DNA of 64,000 bases from Spirometra erinaceieuropaei. Lineage: Eukaryota > Platyhelminthes > Cestoda > Diphyllobothriidea > Diphyllobothriidae. A program made the translations under genes and the position numbers. Under the pieces are notes generated by a model that was given only the letters and a program-made list of their open reading frames with translations, searched no databases and was not told the origin of the DNA. Shown in pieces: positions 46,701 through 58,353 of this stretch; within the stretch, counting starts at the first letter, position 1, and each line of letters begins with the position of its first letter. Where the stretch lies: contig CACRXP010000153.1 of NCBI GenBank assembly GCA_902702965.1, positions 98,245 through 162,244 on the forward strand, in the 5' to 3' direction.

Positions 46701-49182
46701 TTAAAATATACATTGAAGCTGTTTAAAAAGAACCGAATTTACGGGCTGAATGTGGACTGCGAATCGTAAATCGGAAACTTAGGAAGACGAGGCAGCCACT
46801 TAGGCATTATGTTAGAGTGCCTTTGAATAATACGATTAGTGGATCCTAGCGCTCTCTCTGTGCACTTTTCCATGCCAACGGGTTGGGCCTATGCCTTTTG
46901 TTGAAGACTTTCATATGCCGATCAGTTTAGTAATATTGAATTTGGGTTCCCATTAGCCAGCAGCATTGCGTAGATTTATGTGTCAATGTTTTTGTACGTT
47001 TTGCATGAGACATATAAGTGACGATTGCCTAACAAACCATTGATTTTTGACAATCAAGTACAGTGAATGCTTGCCCAGGTAAATACGTCAGGGGCTGTAG
47101 AAGCAAACAGAAAGAAGAAAACAATCGGACTTTTGCCAAATTTTGGCGAGCATGTGTACGTGAAGTATGAATTGAATGTCTTTAGCAGCAAACTCGTGCC
47201 ACTTGCTATTCAAGTTGAAAGCAGAACAGTAGCAAATGCCAGACGTCAATTAATAAGGTCAAATGACCCAAATTAGTAGAAAACGTTTTTGGATTTACAA
47301 CTGCTACGGAAAAATATCAACGGGGTTACTAGGATATCACGCCAGACACGAGCTGCCGAAAATAGAGCGCACTGGACCCAATGGGGCCACACCGTCATTT
47401 GGGACGCGGCCAAAATTCTAGCAAAATCGGACAGCCGCTTGAGCTTTACGCTATTTAAGTCGCGTTTTTTCGCGTTCTCACTCGATCAACAAATGCAATG
47501 GCCTATCGTCTCATATGCTGTACTGCGATTTTGCCGGACCATGGTAACCTGTCTCCTGGGAAGGCGTCGGCAACCGATAGTTCCAGCGACAATAAGCCAA
47601 ACGACAGAACAATTATAATGCTAGAAATCTTAAACGCTGATAACATTTTAGCCATTAACAGCTCAGGCGCAGACCGGCCAGTTATCATCGTATCAAATAC
47701 GACTCCTTCTCAGAATGAATGCCGAACAGCAAATAATATTAGCTGTGTGGAAGATTGACAACTCTGTTCTTTACATACTGCACCTCTTTCTGCGTCCACC
47801 GTAATCACCAGTGATTCAAAGAATCTGAAGAGAAAAACTAATAAGATTTGTCGCTTTTGAATTTCCTCAGAAATTGTCTACGAACTTGGAGTAAATCAGA
47901 TTATTCATGGTTTATAGGCACAGACCGAGAGGTTTTTGCAATCATATTTGTACCGACTTACATCAGATACAGCGAATAACCACGTAATATTCATCAACTG
48001 TTTTGATTGTATTGTATTTCCTCACCCCAAAGAATAATACTAGTTGCCTGTGGCCAGTTAATGAATATTACGCGGTCATCTGCTGTGGCTCATGGACTCC
48101 GGCACAATTATTCATACATGACATTATCGGTTTGTGCCTACAGACCTTGAATAAACTGATCTACTTCAAGTTGGTAAATGATTTCTGAGGAAATTAAAAA
48201 ACAAAATTTCTCAACTGATGTATATATCAGAATACCGACGGTTACTGAAGGGGAGCCAGAGCCGAACCCCTCGCAGCTGCGCCATGCTGCGGCAGAACAT
48301 CGGCAAAACAGGCGTCTATGGTCTTTTGGCTAATGCATGTACTGTTAGCATGGTGTAAACTTACCCTACAGCTAAGATGACTGTTGTTTTGGGAATTGCA
48401 TCCGCTAATTTTATATTACTCCTCACCGTCAGGGCAATTATTTTGCACACAGTTATTCTTGCGTCCCTAGTTTCTGCAGACCGTATCGATTAATAATCTA
48501 CAATCGAAAACATTAACGTCCTATTTTTCTTACTCTTCCTTATAGTAAGTAAGCATTAGCATATTTCGACTCAGGGGAATTTGTTAATCTACTACCACGA
48601 GTGCATGTGCATTCTAGCATTATGTGACACCATTGCATATCAATAGCCCTAAGACTACACATCATTGTGTTAGGATGACCCGCATCCATGTCCAACGACA
48701 GGTTGCAACAAAGTTACAAATCAATGAACGACCAGATAAGCTCGGCCCCCTGACATCTCTACTAGATCTTTTGAATCCTCGAGCATGCACAACGTCGTCT
48801 GAAATTGTTTTGCGGCCGTTGCGAGGTTTGCAGCAGTGCAAATCTCGAAATCCAAAAATCTACAAATGACAGAACTAAGAATGCGATAATATTTCAGGTG
48901 CATTTCATCAGATTATTGGCGAACGCATGTTGCATTTTACCGCTCAATAGTCCCCACTTGAATTCGTAATTAACAATTGTTATTTCGTCGGTTTTAGTTC
49001 ATCATCCTGAAACAGCCATTAGCACTACGTTTAGCAGTCTGGCATGGGAAGAAATGTGTTCGAAAGCAAAAAGCCCACTTTCTTTAACTCATTTGGACGA
49101 TTGTAGGACTCGAATGTTTAAATGATAATAGGCTTACTCGCCAAATTATAATATCGGCCACTTCAGGCCATACAGCCGACAG
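46701..49182. other. No recognisable gene
   Basis: Frames at 47067-47276, 47289-47618 and 47498-47758 (+) are open for 69-109 codons but show no domain, paired exons or repeats in the window. Confidence 0.4.
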
Positions 49183-49461
49183 TTACTGACAAGAGGCTAT
49201 GGATGGGGTCGTTCGATAACTGGTTGAGAAACAAGTACAAATCGCGTTCCTCCAGATTTTCTATGTCCAGTAAATGAAGGTCGATGAATTGATAGGCGCT
49301 GCCCAGATGTTTTGTACCTGCGTAAACCAGATCTAGAGAGGACATTCGAATGATATTGTTAGGGCTATTTTCTTTCATCCGGTAAGTATCATCAACAGTT
49401 GCCTTAAATTGCGGTCCAAAACGATGTCATATTTAATGTACATTTCACACTTGTATAACAA
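49183..49461 (-). pseudogene. Secreted-protein family, locus 5: orphan last exon
   Basis: On the - strand, after a 'gattctgctcag' acceptor (49462), the family last exon can be read: FGPQFKATVDDTYRMKENSP, NNIIRMSSLDLVYAGT and HLLDIENLEERDLYLFLN. Frameshifts at both ends separate it from the acceptor and from the old stop, which is still visible as SCQ-TAA at 49183. The NNIIRMSSLDL block aligns with ANIIRLSSIDI of locus 2 and PNMIRLSLLEL of locus 4. No exon 2 or exon 1 is found upstream on this strand. It is the only member on the - strand and lies head-to-head with locus 6. Confidence 0.7.
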
Positions 49462-49750
49462 CTGAGCAGAATCATTTGTATGTCCTCTACTGTGAATGCC
49501 ATCTCAATGATTTGCTTAGCCATTATTGATGCAACACAGCGTAGGTGTAAAAATCACGCTGCTTTGGCAAAAACATCCACTGATTTAGTCCACTGAAATG
49601 AGTGTTTAAGCCTATTTGCTTAAACACCGCATGACACAAGGTAATGGCCATTTGCTAACATTTTCACTAAATTAAGCATCGCTGATATCCCCATAAAATA
49701 AAGAAATATGTCGATCTATTTTATTCCAATAAATTGATAACTGTTCACAG

Positions 49751-50398
49751 ACTGGCAAGGTAAGTATTATCGAATATGTTGCTGGGTTATTGGTGCGACG
49801 GGCAAACCACCGCAAATTCGTGTAAAAGCTGGTGAGTGCAAACATATTTATAAGAATCGGAATGACATTCCAAATTTCACAATTAACTTTTAATTGAAAA
49901 TCATTGGGAAGCCCATCGCCTCCAAATTATTGGCACTATACATGTCTGCCTCCAACAGCAGACGACGAAGTTATCGTACTGAACTCGGCAAGAAGTGGAA
50001 TTGAGGGAAACTTGCAACCACTTTAACAATCTATTGTCGGATATTACCAGATTTTCAAAACGAATATCTTATGTAGACTGAAAATTTCATTAACATCTCA
50101 GCCTTACTCAACACTTTTTTGTCTCAGGAATTAATACCACTAGTTCCCGATGAACGCATGATCAATTTTGCATATGACCATCAAAACAGTTGATGTTAAC
50201 CACTGAAACCAATCAGAACTTCCCACCAAAAATGACTCGACCGTCCCTCCCGGAGCTGTCCTACGGTGATGCAAGCAATTCTGGCAGTGCCCACGTACGC
50301 GTCGACCCCGGTTTATGAAAATTGATTAATATGGACAAAAGCTACTTCTTCTCTCTCAAAGATGGTTCTTTTAGGTCCTGTCCACAGACTGCCATTAG
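49751..50398 (+). pseudogene. Secreted-protein family, locus 6 (heavily decayed)
   Basis: Exon 2 (about 49751-49987) is recognisable by nucleotide alignment with locus 4: 'tggtgcgacgggcaaacc' against 'tagtacgacggacaaact', and 'tcgcctccaaattattggca' against 'tcacctgcaaattattggca', then 'catgtctg(c)ctcca'. Its donor has become GCAAG. Exon 3 (50128-50398) follows a 'tttttgtctcag' acceptor and reads NQNFPPKMTRPSLPELSYGD in one frame. It ends with a shifted STDCH-stop. Several stops and indels are present, and exon 1 was not found. This is the oldest-looking member of the array. Confidence 0.7.
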
Positions 50399-51134
50399 TA
50401 ATTGTCAGCAGTATGAAACCTTGTTAAGTCTACTCAGGATGATAATTAATTCTTGGCTATTGTGTGTATTCTTGTTAAATCCTTTCAGGTTTTCAATTTA
50501 CGAAACCAGTTAAAAAATTGCTTTATGGATACATATTTTGCATCTCAAATAGCTGAATTTGGTGTTGCCGGCCGTCTGAAATATAACCCTACAACTGCAA
50601 CTGAATTTTGATCGACTTCTCCATCTTGTCATCTACAAATGCATACGTTTCGAGGTGTACATTGGTAAAAACCTCACAACAGCCGCAAAATATTCCAGAC
50701 GGCGTACTGCACGCGCCCGGATCCCGGAGGTCTAGGAGAGAGGTTAGTGTGCCGAGTTTACTTGATCGTCCTTTGATGTACGAACTTGTGACATCTTGTC
50801 GCTAACCACGACTGTGGGTCAAACCGGACTACAAGACTGTGATATTTGACATGTTATTCATATGCTTTGGTGTCACATTAAGCGAGGAGGTGCACGGACT
50901 CATAGAACAAGACTAGAGCAAGCATCGGAGTCAGAGTGTGCGAAAGATAGCAAACTGTATGGAAGAGTAAGGAGGACGGGACTCAAATATTATCAATTGA
51001 AAAATTTTGATTAATCACTGTATAAAACATACGAACGGTTGCATAATGATGTACAGAAGAATTGTGTTAAGGCTGCTGGACCACTTCGGATAAAGAACTA
51101 TGATCGTCGAAACTATATGCTGGAAAGCCCATCA
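50399..51134. other. No recognisable gene
   Basis: No domain or repeat recognised. Confidence 0.35.
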
Positions 51135-51300
51135 GACGCCAGGCAATAAGGCCGAAAGGCACACTACCACGACAGAAAACTTGTGGTGTCGTTTTCTAGA
51201 TCTGGGGCAATTGCGGACATAGTAATAACGTCAGAGAAACCTGGGGATATCTCCAGACGTCGATGACCAAGAACACAGCATCGGTGGGCATAAAAGGCAT
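51135..51300 (+). pseudogene. PLE-A GIY-YIG endonuclease remnant
   Basis: One frame reads RQAIRPKGTLPRQKTCGVVF, stop, IWGNCGHSNNVRETWGYLQT. It aligns with IRQQIMRPKDPQPVTEQSAV and VYSI ... YVGETGKRL of the copy at 58.7-58.9 kb. The GIY strand is VVF and the loop reads NNVRET, without the glycine. A single in-frame stop interrupts it. Confidence 0.75.
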
Positions 51301-51333
51301 TAGCACTTAAACATCAGCTCAGTTTACGTCAAC

Positions 51334-51430
51334 CGGCCATATTTTCAATTTTCGAGACCCCATTCCTTACAAGGATTGACAACCGTGTGAGCCTTGAGTT
51401 ACGCGAAGCTTGGTTCTCAGGCCCGTAAAC
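51334..51430 (-). repeat. 95-bp PLE-associated block, inverted copy
   Basis: A diverged reverse complement of 23369-23463 and 54401-54495 ('ggccatattttcaa', 'tgacaaccgtgtgag', 'ttggttctcaggcc'). Confidence 0.65.
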
Positions 51431-51574
51431 AATCGAAGAGCACAATGATTTCCCCTTACCATATTAGGTGCGGAGGTATTTCCTGAGCATGGGAATAGGT
51501 CGCGTGTGGAAGGCGTGAGCGAGCAACAATCCCAGATCGTGAAATTGCGACAATTAATGACTCGGACGCTGACT

Positions 51575-51860
51575 GACGAGTTATTATCGCCTCAATTTTG
51601 AATCCTACCGGTAATAGCGCAAGCTGTTATTTATAGTACCCATGTGGTCCTACGGCAGCTACACATTATACGTAATGCATTCTGTGTGACTCGACTGCCC
51701 TTATTTGCGGCTGTCTCGGATAATGGGTTTGCGTGGGGCCAGTAAAACACTCTGTTCCAGTGGTCATGACGTTATCTTCTGAACTGGTTCCTGGATAACC
51801 GATGTTCGCTTCAAAAGACAATGCAAATATAAGTTGGCATAACGAAAAATTATTTTATTC
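51575..51860 (+). repeat. Decayed pLTR with hammerhead relic
   Basis: The first half matches 2915-3080. The second half ('cttctgaactggttcctgga') matches 23611-23632 downstream of the hammerhead. 'ctcggataatgggttt' near 51714 stands where the hammerhead core would be and no longer matches it. Confidence 0.6.
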
Positions 51861-54394
51861 ATCAATTTCAAGGACTCCTCCACTTTGCTGCCTTCACACA
51901 GAATGTCCAACTGTGCTTTGTTAAAAATAAAAATAAAACTTTCGATCGCGTACCCTTAGTGGGTTTCGTAAAAGGAAATTGTTGGATATAGAATGGCATA
52001 TTGAGGCACTTGAAAATGTCCGCCGGAGTTCTAAAGGGCATTGGCAGATGCTATTTGGTATTTGTTATACAGCAGTAAGTGTCTGAAATTGATAGATATC
52101 TCCAGTATAAAATTATGTAAACCAAGTATCAGATATCTCGGTGGTTTCCTGTGTTCCACATAATGGAACGTTGTATACTTGTAGGTCAAAACCCACTTGT
52201 CGATTATGATAATTCGTTTAGGAAAGAAACGGGGTATTATGAAGTAACAATTGCTCATGATTGGAGTCACATCTATTAATTGGTCTTCCGAAGCAAACAA
52301 GCTTTAAATGCGTGGTAGAGATCAATAACAGGCAATCAGTTTGCCGACCGAAGTCGACAAAACTATACTACCAGAGGAGATACAACGGGTTTTGGGGATA
52401 AACTAATACAGCCTTATTTCAGGCTTGTTGGCTTTGATTCACTCAATCATAATCCCGCTTCGATCGGGAAAACAAAACTTCGACGGACCGATGTTCACCA
52501 GTGCCTCGTTGACTGCCTCTATCGGTCACTGAAGATCAGATGTTTACTTAAACAGGACATGACGTGCACCGTTTATGCTTGCTCCCTTCTCCAGCCACAG
52601 ACGGGAATAGTAACAGTTGAGGAGACAGGTGGTTATTGCGCTAAGTTGAATGGAAGTTTTATCCAGAGTTAGAGAGAATGTCATACTAAATTTTACGATA
52701 GGATTTGAAGTTTACTCAGGCTGAAGATTTTATTACTGCTAAAAAATTCCTCCTGGCGTTCAATGGAAGATCATCTAAATGAAAAGAAATTGGATTTTCA
52801 AGTGTGAGTCTTGGCGGTATCCACATAAGGTGACTTCATCCAAACATCTTTCCAACTCGTACAATGTGCAACAAAAGTGTCAATGGCCTTTAAAAGGGAC
52901 TAAACACAGTTTCCAAATGATTTTAACACATTGATTACAAATTCTTTAACGGTTTTATTTTAAATGTGATGACTTTTATGACAAGGGCAGTGTCATTTGA
53001 CAAAATACTAAATTCTCCGCGTGCCCTCGTTTGGATCTACTGCGGAAGGCTGGAGAGGCATATGGCATCACCGGCTTTTAAGCCGAATCAGTTTTTCCTA
53101 GTATGCCCCTTGTGGCACAATCACGCATTTCATGTTCCAACCACCTATCAATTTAAAGCCTGGACAAATTGTGTTTATATAGCAATGATTTTCGCGTGTA
53201 GATTTACTATTGAGAATTATTAGGCACTGGTACTGGGTAGTCGAAGAACGTTGCAAATGCCTTAGTTGTTAACATATCGATTGGTTGAGGTTTCAAATTG
53301 TCTTTCTTCTGCGCTTGTAAGATTGTCTTTCAAACAGGCAACACAAAATGCAATACGCTCACTTGGGAGAGCCAGCTAATATCATATGGACTACTTATGT
53401 TGGAATGTTAAAAGCGAGGTTCGAGTGCAAGACCGTGTTACCGGTTTGGGCCATAATTCTACCTTATATCACTAAAAATGTTTTAAAGTAATTCGTATTA
53501 TGACTATACAAAGAAGATGACCAACTGTCAGACGGCATCCTATCTAGCCCACACTGCTGTAGGATGCGGGACAGATGGCGTTAGTGCGGGTTTTTTGACG
53601 TCTTGTTGGATGCAATTGAAGAGTCCAATGTCAGTTTGATGACCGATGTGTGTCTCGAGATGCAAACCCTCGTGGCCTTACGATTTGCCATGCCCCTTAA
53701 TCGGCCTTTCTGTCAGGTCAGGGCAGATTGGTTTGAGGCGGTTTTAAACCTTAGCGTGAATTATTGCTTTCCCAGACTTGTATACAATCCCAAGCCCCTA
53801 GGTCGACGCAAACGAACACCCCAGGATGCAGTTAGTGCGCAGACTTATTCAGTAAAAAGAAATTAAACGAAATCAAATCGAAATTCTGAGGTGATAGACC
53901 TAGAGGTGTGACTGGAATCTGTATAGACCGTCATCCTAACTGAGGCCTATAACACTAAGTGTTTAATTTTCTAACTTTGTCCACGCCGAACACCAATTTC
54001 CTGAAGACAGCAAACATAGTCAGAATGCCTTTGCTCAAAATATATTGTGCAGGCCTATTTTCATTTTATTCAGTATGGTTGGTAAGGGTAACAGGCATTT
54101 CGTTTGTTTAGATTTCCATGCATTTTTAAGTTGACCTGACTATAGAGCAATTTAAAATTTGCAGATGCGGTCAGTTAACAAGTCCTCAACAGCTAACTGG
54201 TTCACATCCTAGAAGAAGCATCGGAGTGAATCCGGTAGGCGCATAAGCAAAACGTTAGTTAGTTAGTGCTGTTTGCTGGCTCACTGTCTCCGTGATGATT
54301 GGTCGCCCGCGCCCACCCCATGTGACTGATTCTCCTGCTACTGGTAAAATCGCAGTACGGAATAGGGTACCGGGAGGTTATTGTGCTTGTTGAT
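51861..54394. other. Mostly unassigned; PLE unit fragment near 53.5 kb
   Basis: A possible RT block A (CFVKNKNKTFDRVP, about 51910-51955 +) is too short to assign. 'gggacagatggcgttagtgc' near 53568 matches the post-pLTR part of the 3-8 kb tandem units. Other frames (52031-52300 -, 52966-53223 +, 53603-53866 +) are unrecognised. Confidence 0.35.
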
Positions 54395-54400
54395 GGATTG

Positions 54401-54495
54401 CGGGCCTGAGAACCCTGACTCGAGTAGCTCGCGACTCACGCGGTTGTCACCCCTTGCGAGGATTTCGACCTCTTAAAATTTGAACATATGGCCGG
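54401..54495 (+). repeat. 95-bp PLE-associated block
   Basis: Close match to 23369-23463 ('ctcacgcggttgtcacccct', 'tatggccgggtccc'). It is joined directly to a - strand endonuclease remnant at 54530. Confidence 0.75.
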
Positions 54496-54529
54496 GTCCC
54501 GGCGAGTGCGCCGCCAACTGAGAGTTAGC

Positions 54530-55092
54530 GTCTCCCCGCCTCACTGCTGCTGCGTGCTCGGCAATTCGAGTTCGGAGTAACCTCCCAGATTCTCCGACAT
54601 AATTGCTTTGTCCACAACAACACTAGATACGGCAAACGACTCCAGACTTTTCCTGCCGTGACACCGGATCTTTTGGCCTCATGATTTGGCGCCTAATGGT
54701 TGCTTCCGGCCTGTGTGCAATACCAAATCCAGGTGGAGTGAGAAGACGACTGACGGCTTCCGAGATATTTTTCACGTACGAAAGAGCCCGCCAAAATTCG
54801 GAGTCGGTTTAATTTGGTCTCTGGTGTCACTTTGTATGCACTGGTTGACAAAGTTGCGCAGGTAACCATTGCCTCAGAAAACCCGTCGAGATATTGGAAT
54901 TCGGCAACCTTGTTTTCCAGTAGGACACTTGGTGTCCAATGAGATTCTTCGTTTCGTCTATCGCTCCCGTCTGGCAGAGTATTGATTCCGCTGCTGCGAT
55001 CATGTTGGCAGGTTTGGCAGTGGCTTTGTTGACTGAGTCCTCATGACGTAAAGCCTGCATTTGTTCCTCCGTCAGCTCATTTGACGACAAGT
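54530..55092 (-). pseudogene. Internally deleted PLE-A copy, - strand
   Basis: Reading the - strand from 55092 downward, an N-terminal segment comes first: FVCHNLSSNELTEEQMQALR, SVNKATAKPANMIAAAESIL and IDETKNLIGHQVS. After a short unreadable stretch, at 54815-54530, come endonuclease pieces (FWRAL, VKNISEAV, GFGIAHRPEA, QIMRPKD, YVGESGRLL). The whole RT domain is missing between them. It is fused head-to-head to the + strand copy at 55094, sharing an inverted repeat of about 35 bp. It is a dead copy. Confidence 0.75.
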
Positions 55093-55093
55093 T

Positions 55094-56300
55094 GTGACAG
55101 ACGAAACGAAGAACCTCATTCGACACCAAGTGTCCTCCATCCTTATGGCTTATAGGACGCGCGACGTGCTTTCCAAGGTCGAGCGCGATGCACTTAAGGA
55201 ACACAGGGCCGACAACGACCTCCTTATCGTGCCTGCGACCAAGGGACGTTCAACGGTCGTATTGAACAGGACAGACTACAATCAAAATCCAAAAGCTCGT
55301 TGGAGGATCGTCAGTCCTATGTCCCATGCGAATCCAACCCCATGAAAACGCTGACACGCGAGATTACCGCGACGCTGTTGGCACTGGAGAACTCAGGTGC
55401 AATACCGCCAATCTACCGACGCATGGCAAGAGCACAAGAAACGGCCCTAGCCCGATTCTACGGTCTCCCAAAAGTGCACAAAGGGGGCGCTACTCTCCGG
55501 CCTATCGTATCACTAAAGGGCACTCCAACCTACGGACTGCCAAAGTGGTTGTTCCAACGTCTCAAGTTCCTGACCTCCGATTCAAACACCACAGTCAGCT
55601 CGTCAACGCAATTCTTGGAGAAACCAAACGGAGTAAGTCTCCTGCCAAGCGACATCATGGTTTGATGTCACGTTCCTTTTTACTTCTATCCCACAGGACC
55701 TGGCAGTCGAGACCATCGAACTACTCCTAAGAGAGAAATACGACGGAACGGAGAATCGCCTCGGACACGCCCAAACAATCCAGCTCCTGAAGTTCTGTCT
55801 CAAGACGTACTTTACGTTTGACGGAACAATCTCCGAGCAAATGAAAGAAACGTCAATGGATTCGCCGAGTTCGGGACTCATAGCCGAGGCGGTCCTACAG
55901 CGGTTGGAGTCGCTGGTCTTGCAACACCACACACCGAAATTCTGGGCTCGGTATTTGGACGAAAATTTCGTCGTCATCGAACGGGATCAGGTGCTTACGT
56001 TCAAAGAACGTCTCAACAGCGTCTTCTCAGACATACAATTTACGATGGAGGAGAAAAAATTAACCAGCTGGCCTTTCTTGATGTCCTCGTCTGCCGCAAT
56101 GATTGTGGTGGTCTAAAGACCAAAGTGTTCGGGAAAGTGACAAATACGATGCAAATACTGAACTTCAAAAGCAACCACCCGATCAGTCACAAACGCAGTT
56201 GCGTAAGGGCGCTATACCGGCGCGTTGCGACGAACTGCAGTGAAATGGAAGACAGGGCTGCTGACTTACAATATCTTCGACGGGTAATGAGAGCCAATGG
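55094..56300 (+). pseudogene. PLE-A reverse transcriptase copy (+ strand), inactivated
   Basis: Order of readable blocks is TDETKNLIRHQVSS, DLLIVPATKGRSTVVLNRTD, EDRQSYVPCESNPMKTLTRE and ARFYGLPKVHKGGATLRPIV (RT fingers). After a frameshift at the 'atggtttgatgtcacg' site (near 55660) come FTSIPQDLAVET-like sequence, LLREKYDGTENRLGHAQTIQ, MKETSMDSPSSGLIAEAVLQ and FWARYLDENFVV (palm). SNHPISHKRSCVRALYRRV of the thumb follows to 56300. The catalytic YxDD is YLDE and the GSP motif is DSP, so it cannot be active. It lacks its own 5' end, which is present inverted on the - strand next door. It ends inside the thumb, before the endonuclease. Confidence 0.85.
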
Positions 56301-58353
56301 TTACACGCGCCGCATATTTCTGTACTGCCAAACGTTACTGCCGACAAACTATGGACTGTGTAATCAACATTTCTTGATGGAGGATGGCTCTGAATTCACT
56401 GGCGCGCATGTTTAACATCTTTAATAAATTCGGAATGACAGTTTCATATGCATTGTCCGAAGAATTTGAATATATACCAGTGCAGACAATTGAATTATAT
56501 TTGGCAGGTTGTTGTCGCCTTTCCAGTAAGTAACATTGGCAGATGCCTTCAGTTCTAAACTACGTAACTTGACCTTAAAATATCTACCGGTATTTCGCGG
56601 TCATCCAGTTTTTTTCCGTTGTAAGCTCTGTTAGTTTGACAATGTGCATGAAATAAGAACACAGGTTAGAGGCATGTCGAAAATAGCGTTCGGCCTACAC
56701 TTTGCTCGTAAACTTAATAGTGATACTATTAACCTTATTTTACCTCTCTTAATATATGAAGCTCGACATAAGGGATCGGAGATAAGCATGCGTATTGCCA
56801 GTAACTTTCTGCTTGTTCGTTTCGTATAAATGTGCAATCAAAGGACAAGTGCTCCGCGTGGACTCTCAATATGACGAAGAAACGCCCTTTTTACTCGCTA
56901 TTATTTTCTCGAAGCCGTGGTAATCAGCTTGCCGATCCAAGTATTCAGCAACACCATTGAGAGTAGAGCCGTAACTAGAACAAGGGCATCTTGGTATATC
57001 TGAAGACAAAAAATTCACGTTATTATTATTGTAGATTTAGAAAACTTTCATTAAGATATTTACCGACACATTTGAGTAACCTAAACTGTCAAATGTTGGT
57101 ACTGTGCTAAACTTTCTTTAGTTGGAGGTGACTGGTCGTTTGCAATGTACTCTGTCTTATGGCCTATGCGTCCTGTGCAAACGCCATAGAGTTCGTGGCA
57201 GTTCATAAAACATAAACTTAACTAGGATGCCTTTTTGCATAATGTTTTGCAATGCATGCCTTTTTGATAAGTGTTTTAAGGATTAATCACGTCTGTTCAC
57301 ATGGTATGAGCTGTGGTGCCTGTAATCACCGTTCGATCGCGCGGCTAAAAGTGCTTGTCTCTAGAGAAGATAAAAAATTTAACCTAGTAGTTTGGAGTTT
57401 ACTGAAGATGAAAATTTACAAAACGAGCCGATGCAGGCCAGGAAATGTATAATTCTTACATGAACATTATTAATAAGTTAAATAATATAAATAACTGGTG
57501 GTGCTGTCGACATGAAACTGAAATATAAGATAAATTACGTAATGCCTAGTTGTGTAGGACGCCGCAGACATATAAACCATTCAGAATGTACAGATATCAG
57601 AAGTATATGAATTTCCGTTCATTATGAGTCTGATTTTCGCCTATCGTATGATCTTCGCTAGTTGAAGGTGCAGTCAATTTATATGGATGCTTTCGCTAAG
57701 AAAGTAGTCTCGAAGGCGTGCTTATTGCATGAAAATGGGTTCAGCGTCCGCAAAAATGAGTCCACTTACCAAAGACAATTAAAATGAATGGATGGACTGA
57801 ACACTAACGCATTTATTCTCAGTTACGGATGTTACCGAAATAGGCCAAAACTGGAACCTTACGTTAAACATTCTCAGGATGTAAAGTGCTCGAAGTCCCA
57901 CTGAACGCATGGAAAACGTCTTTTGTTGTCGGTTGACGTTTAATAAGTCGGAAAGGATTATTACGGTGTTCTAATTATATGTTGTGGTGATTACTCTTAA
58001 CTCATCTCTTTGCATGATCAGTCGTAGGGTAAATATGTCAGTGATCTTCGGATTGCGACGCCCGTCTACGTTTGTTGTGATCCCATGATTACCAAACGCT
58101 GCGGTTTAAGACGTCTGACGTACAAATGTTAATCGATCATTTATGGCGGTTTGTGTGTCGTAATATAGACCTACAGATTTTACAATCGGAAATAGTACTT
58201 TGTGTGTAATGAATAAAGTCCTTTCCAATATGGAAGCGACTAGGTAATGTGGTTATCAGGATTTGATTGCTGAATTAAGCACAATTAAGTGGAAGTATCC
58301 GCTGCGTCAGTCGGTGTCTCTGTGCGCGACACTCGGTTAGCTGTTAATTATAA
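56301..58353. other. No recognisable gene
   Basis: AT-rich spacer between two PLE copies that break and resume in nearly the same thumb segment (SNHPxxHKRSCVR occurs at 56165 and again at 58430). The spacer may separate parts of different copies. Confidence 0.4.

Noticed and set aside
51910..51955. LINE RT block A (KTFDRVP) in + frame
   Set aside because: Only about 15 residues resemble an RT and no other block follows, so no element was called.
56290..56620. Possible seventh copy of the secreted family (LLPTNYGLCNQHFL, then NKFGMTVSYALSEEFEYI)
   Set aside because: Resemblance to the PANYxQ block and to the last exon is weak and needs gaps. The segment continues directly from PLE thumb sequence.
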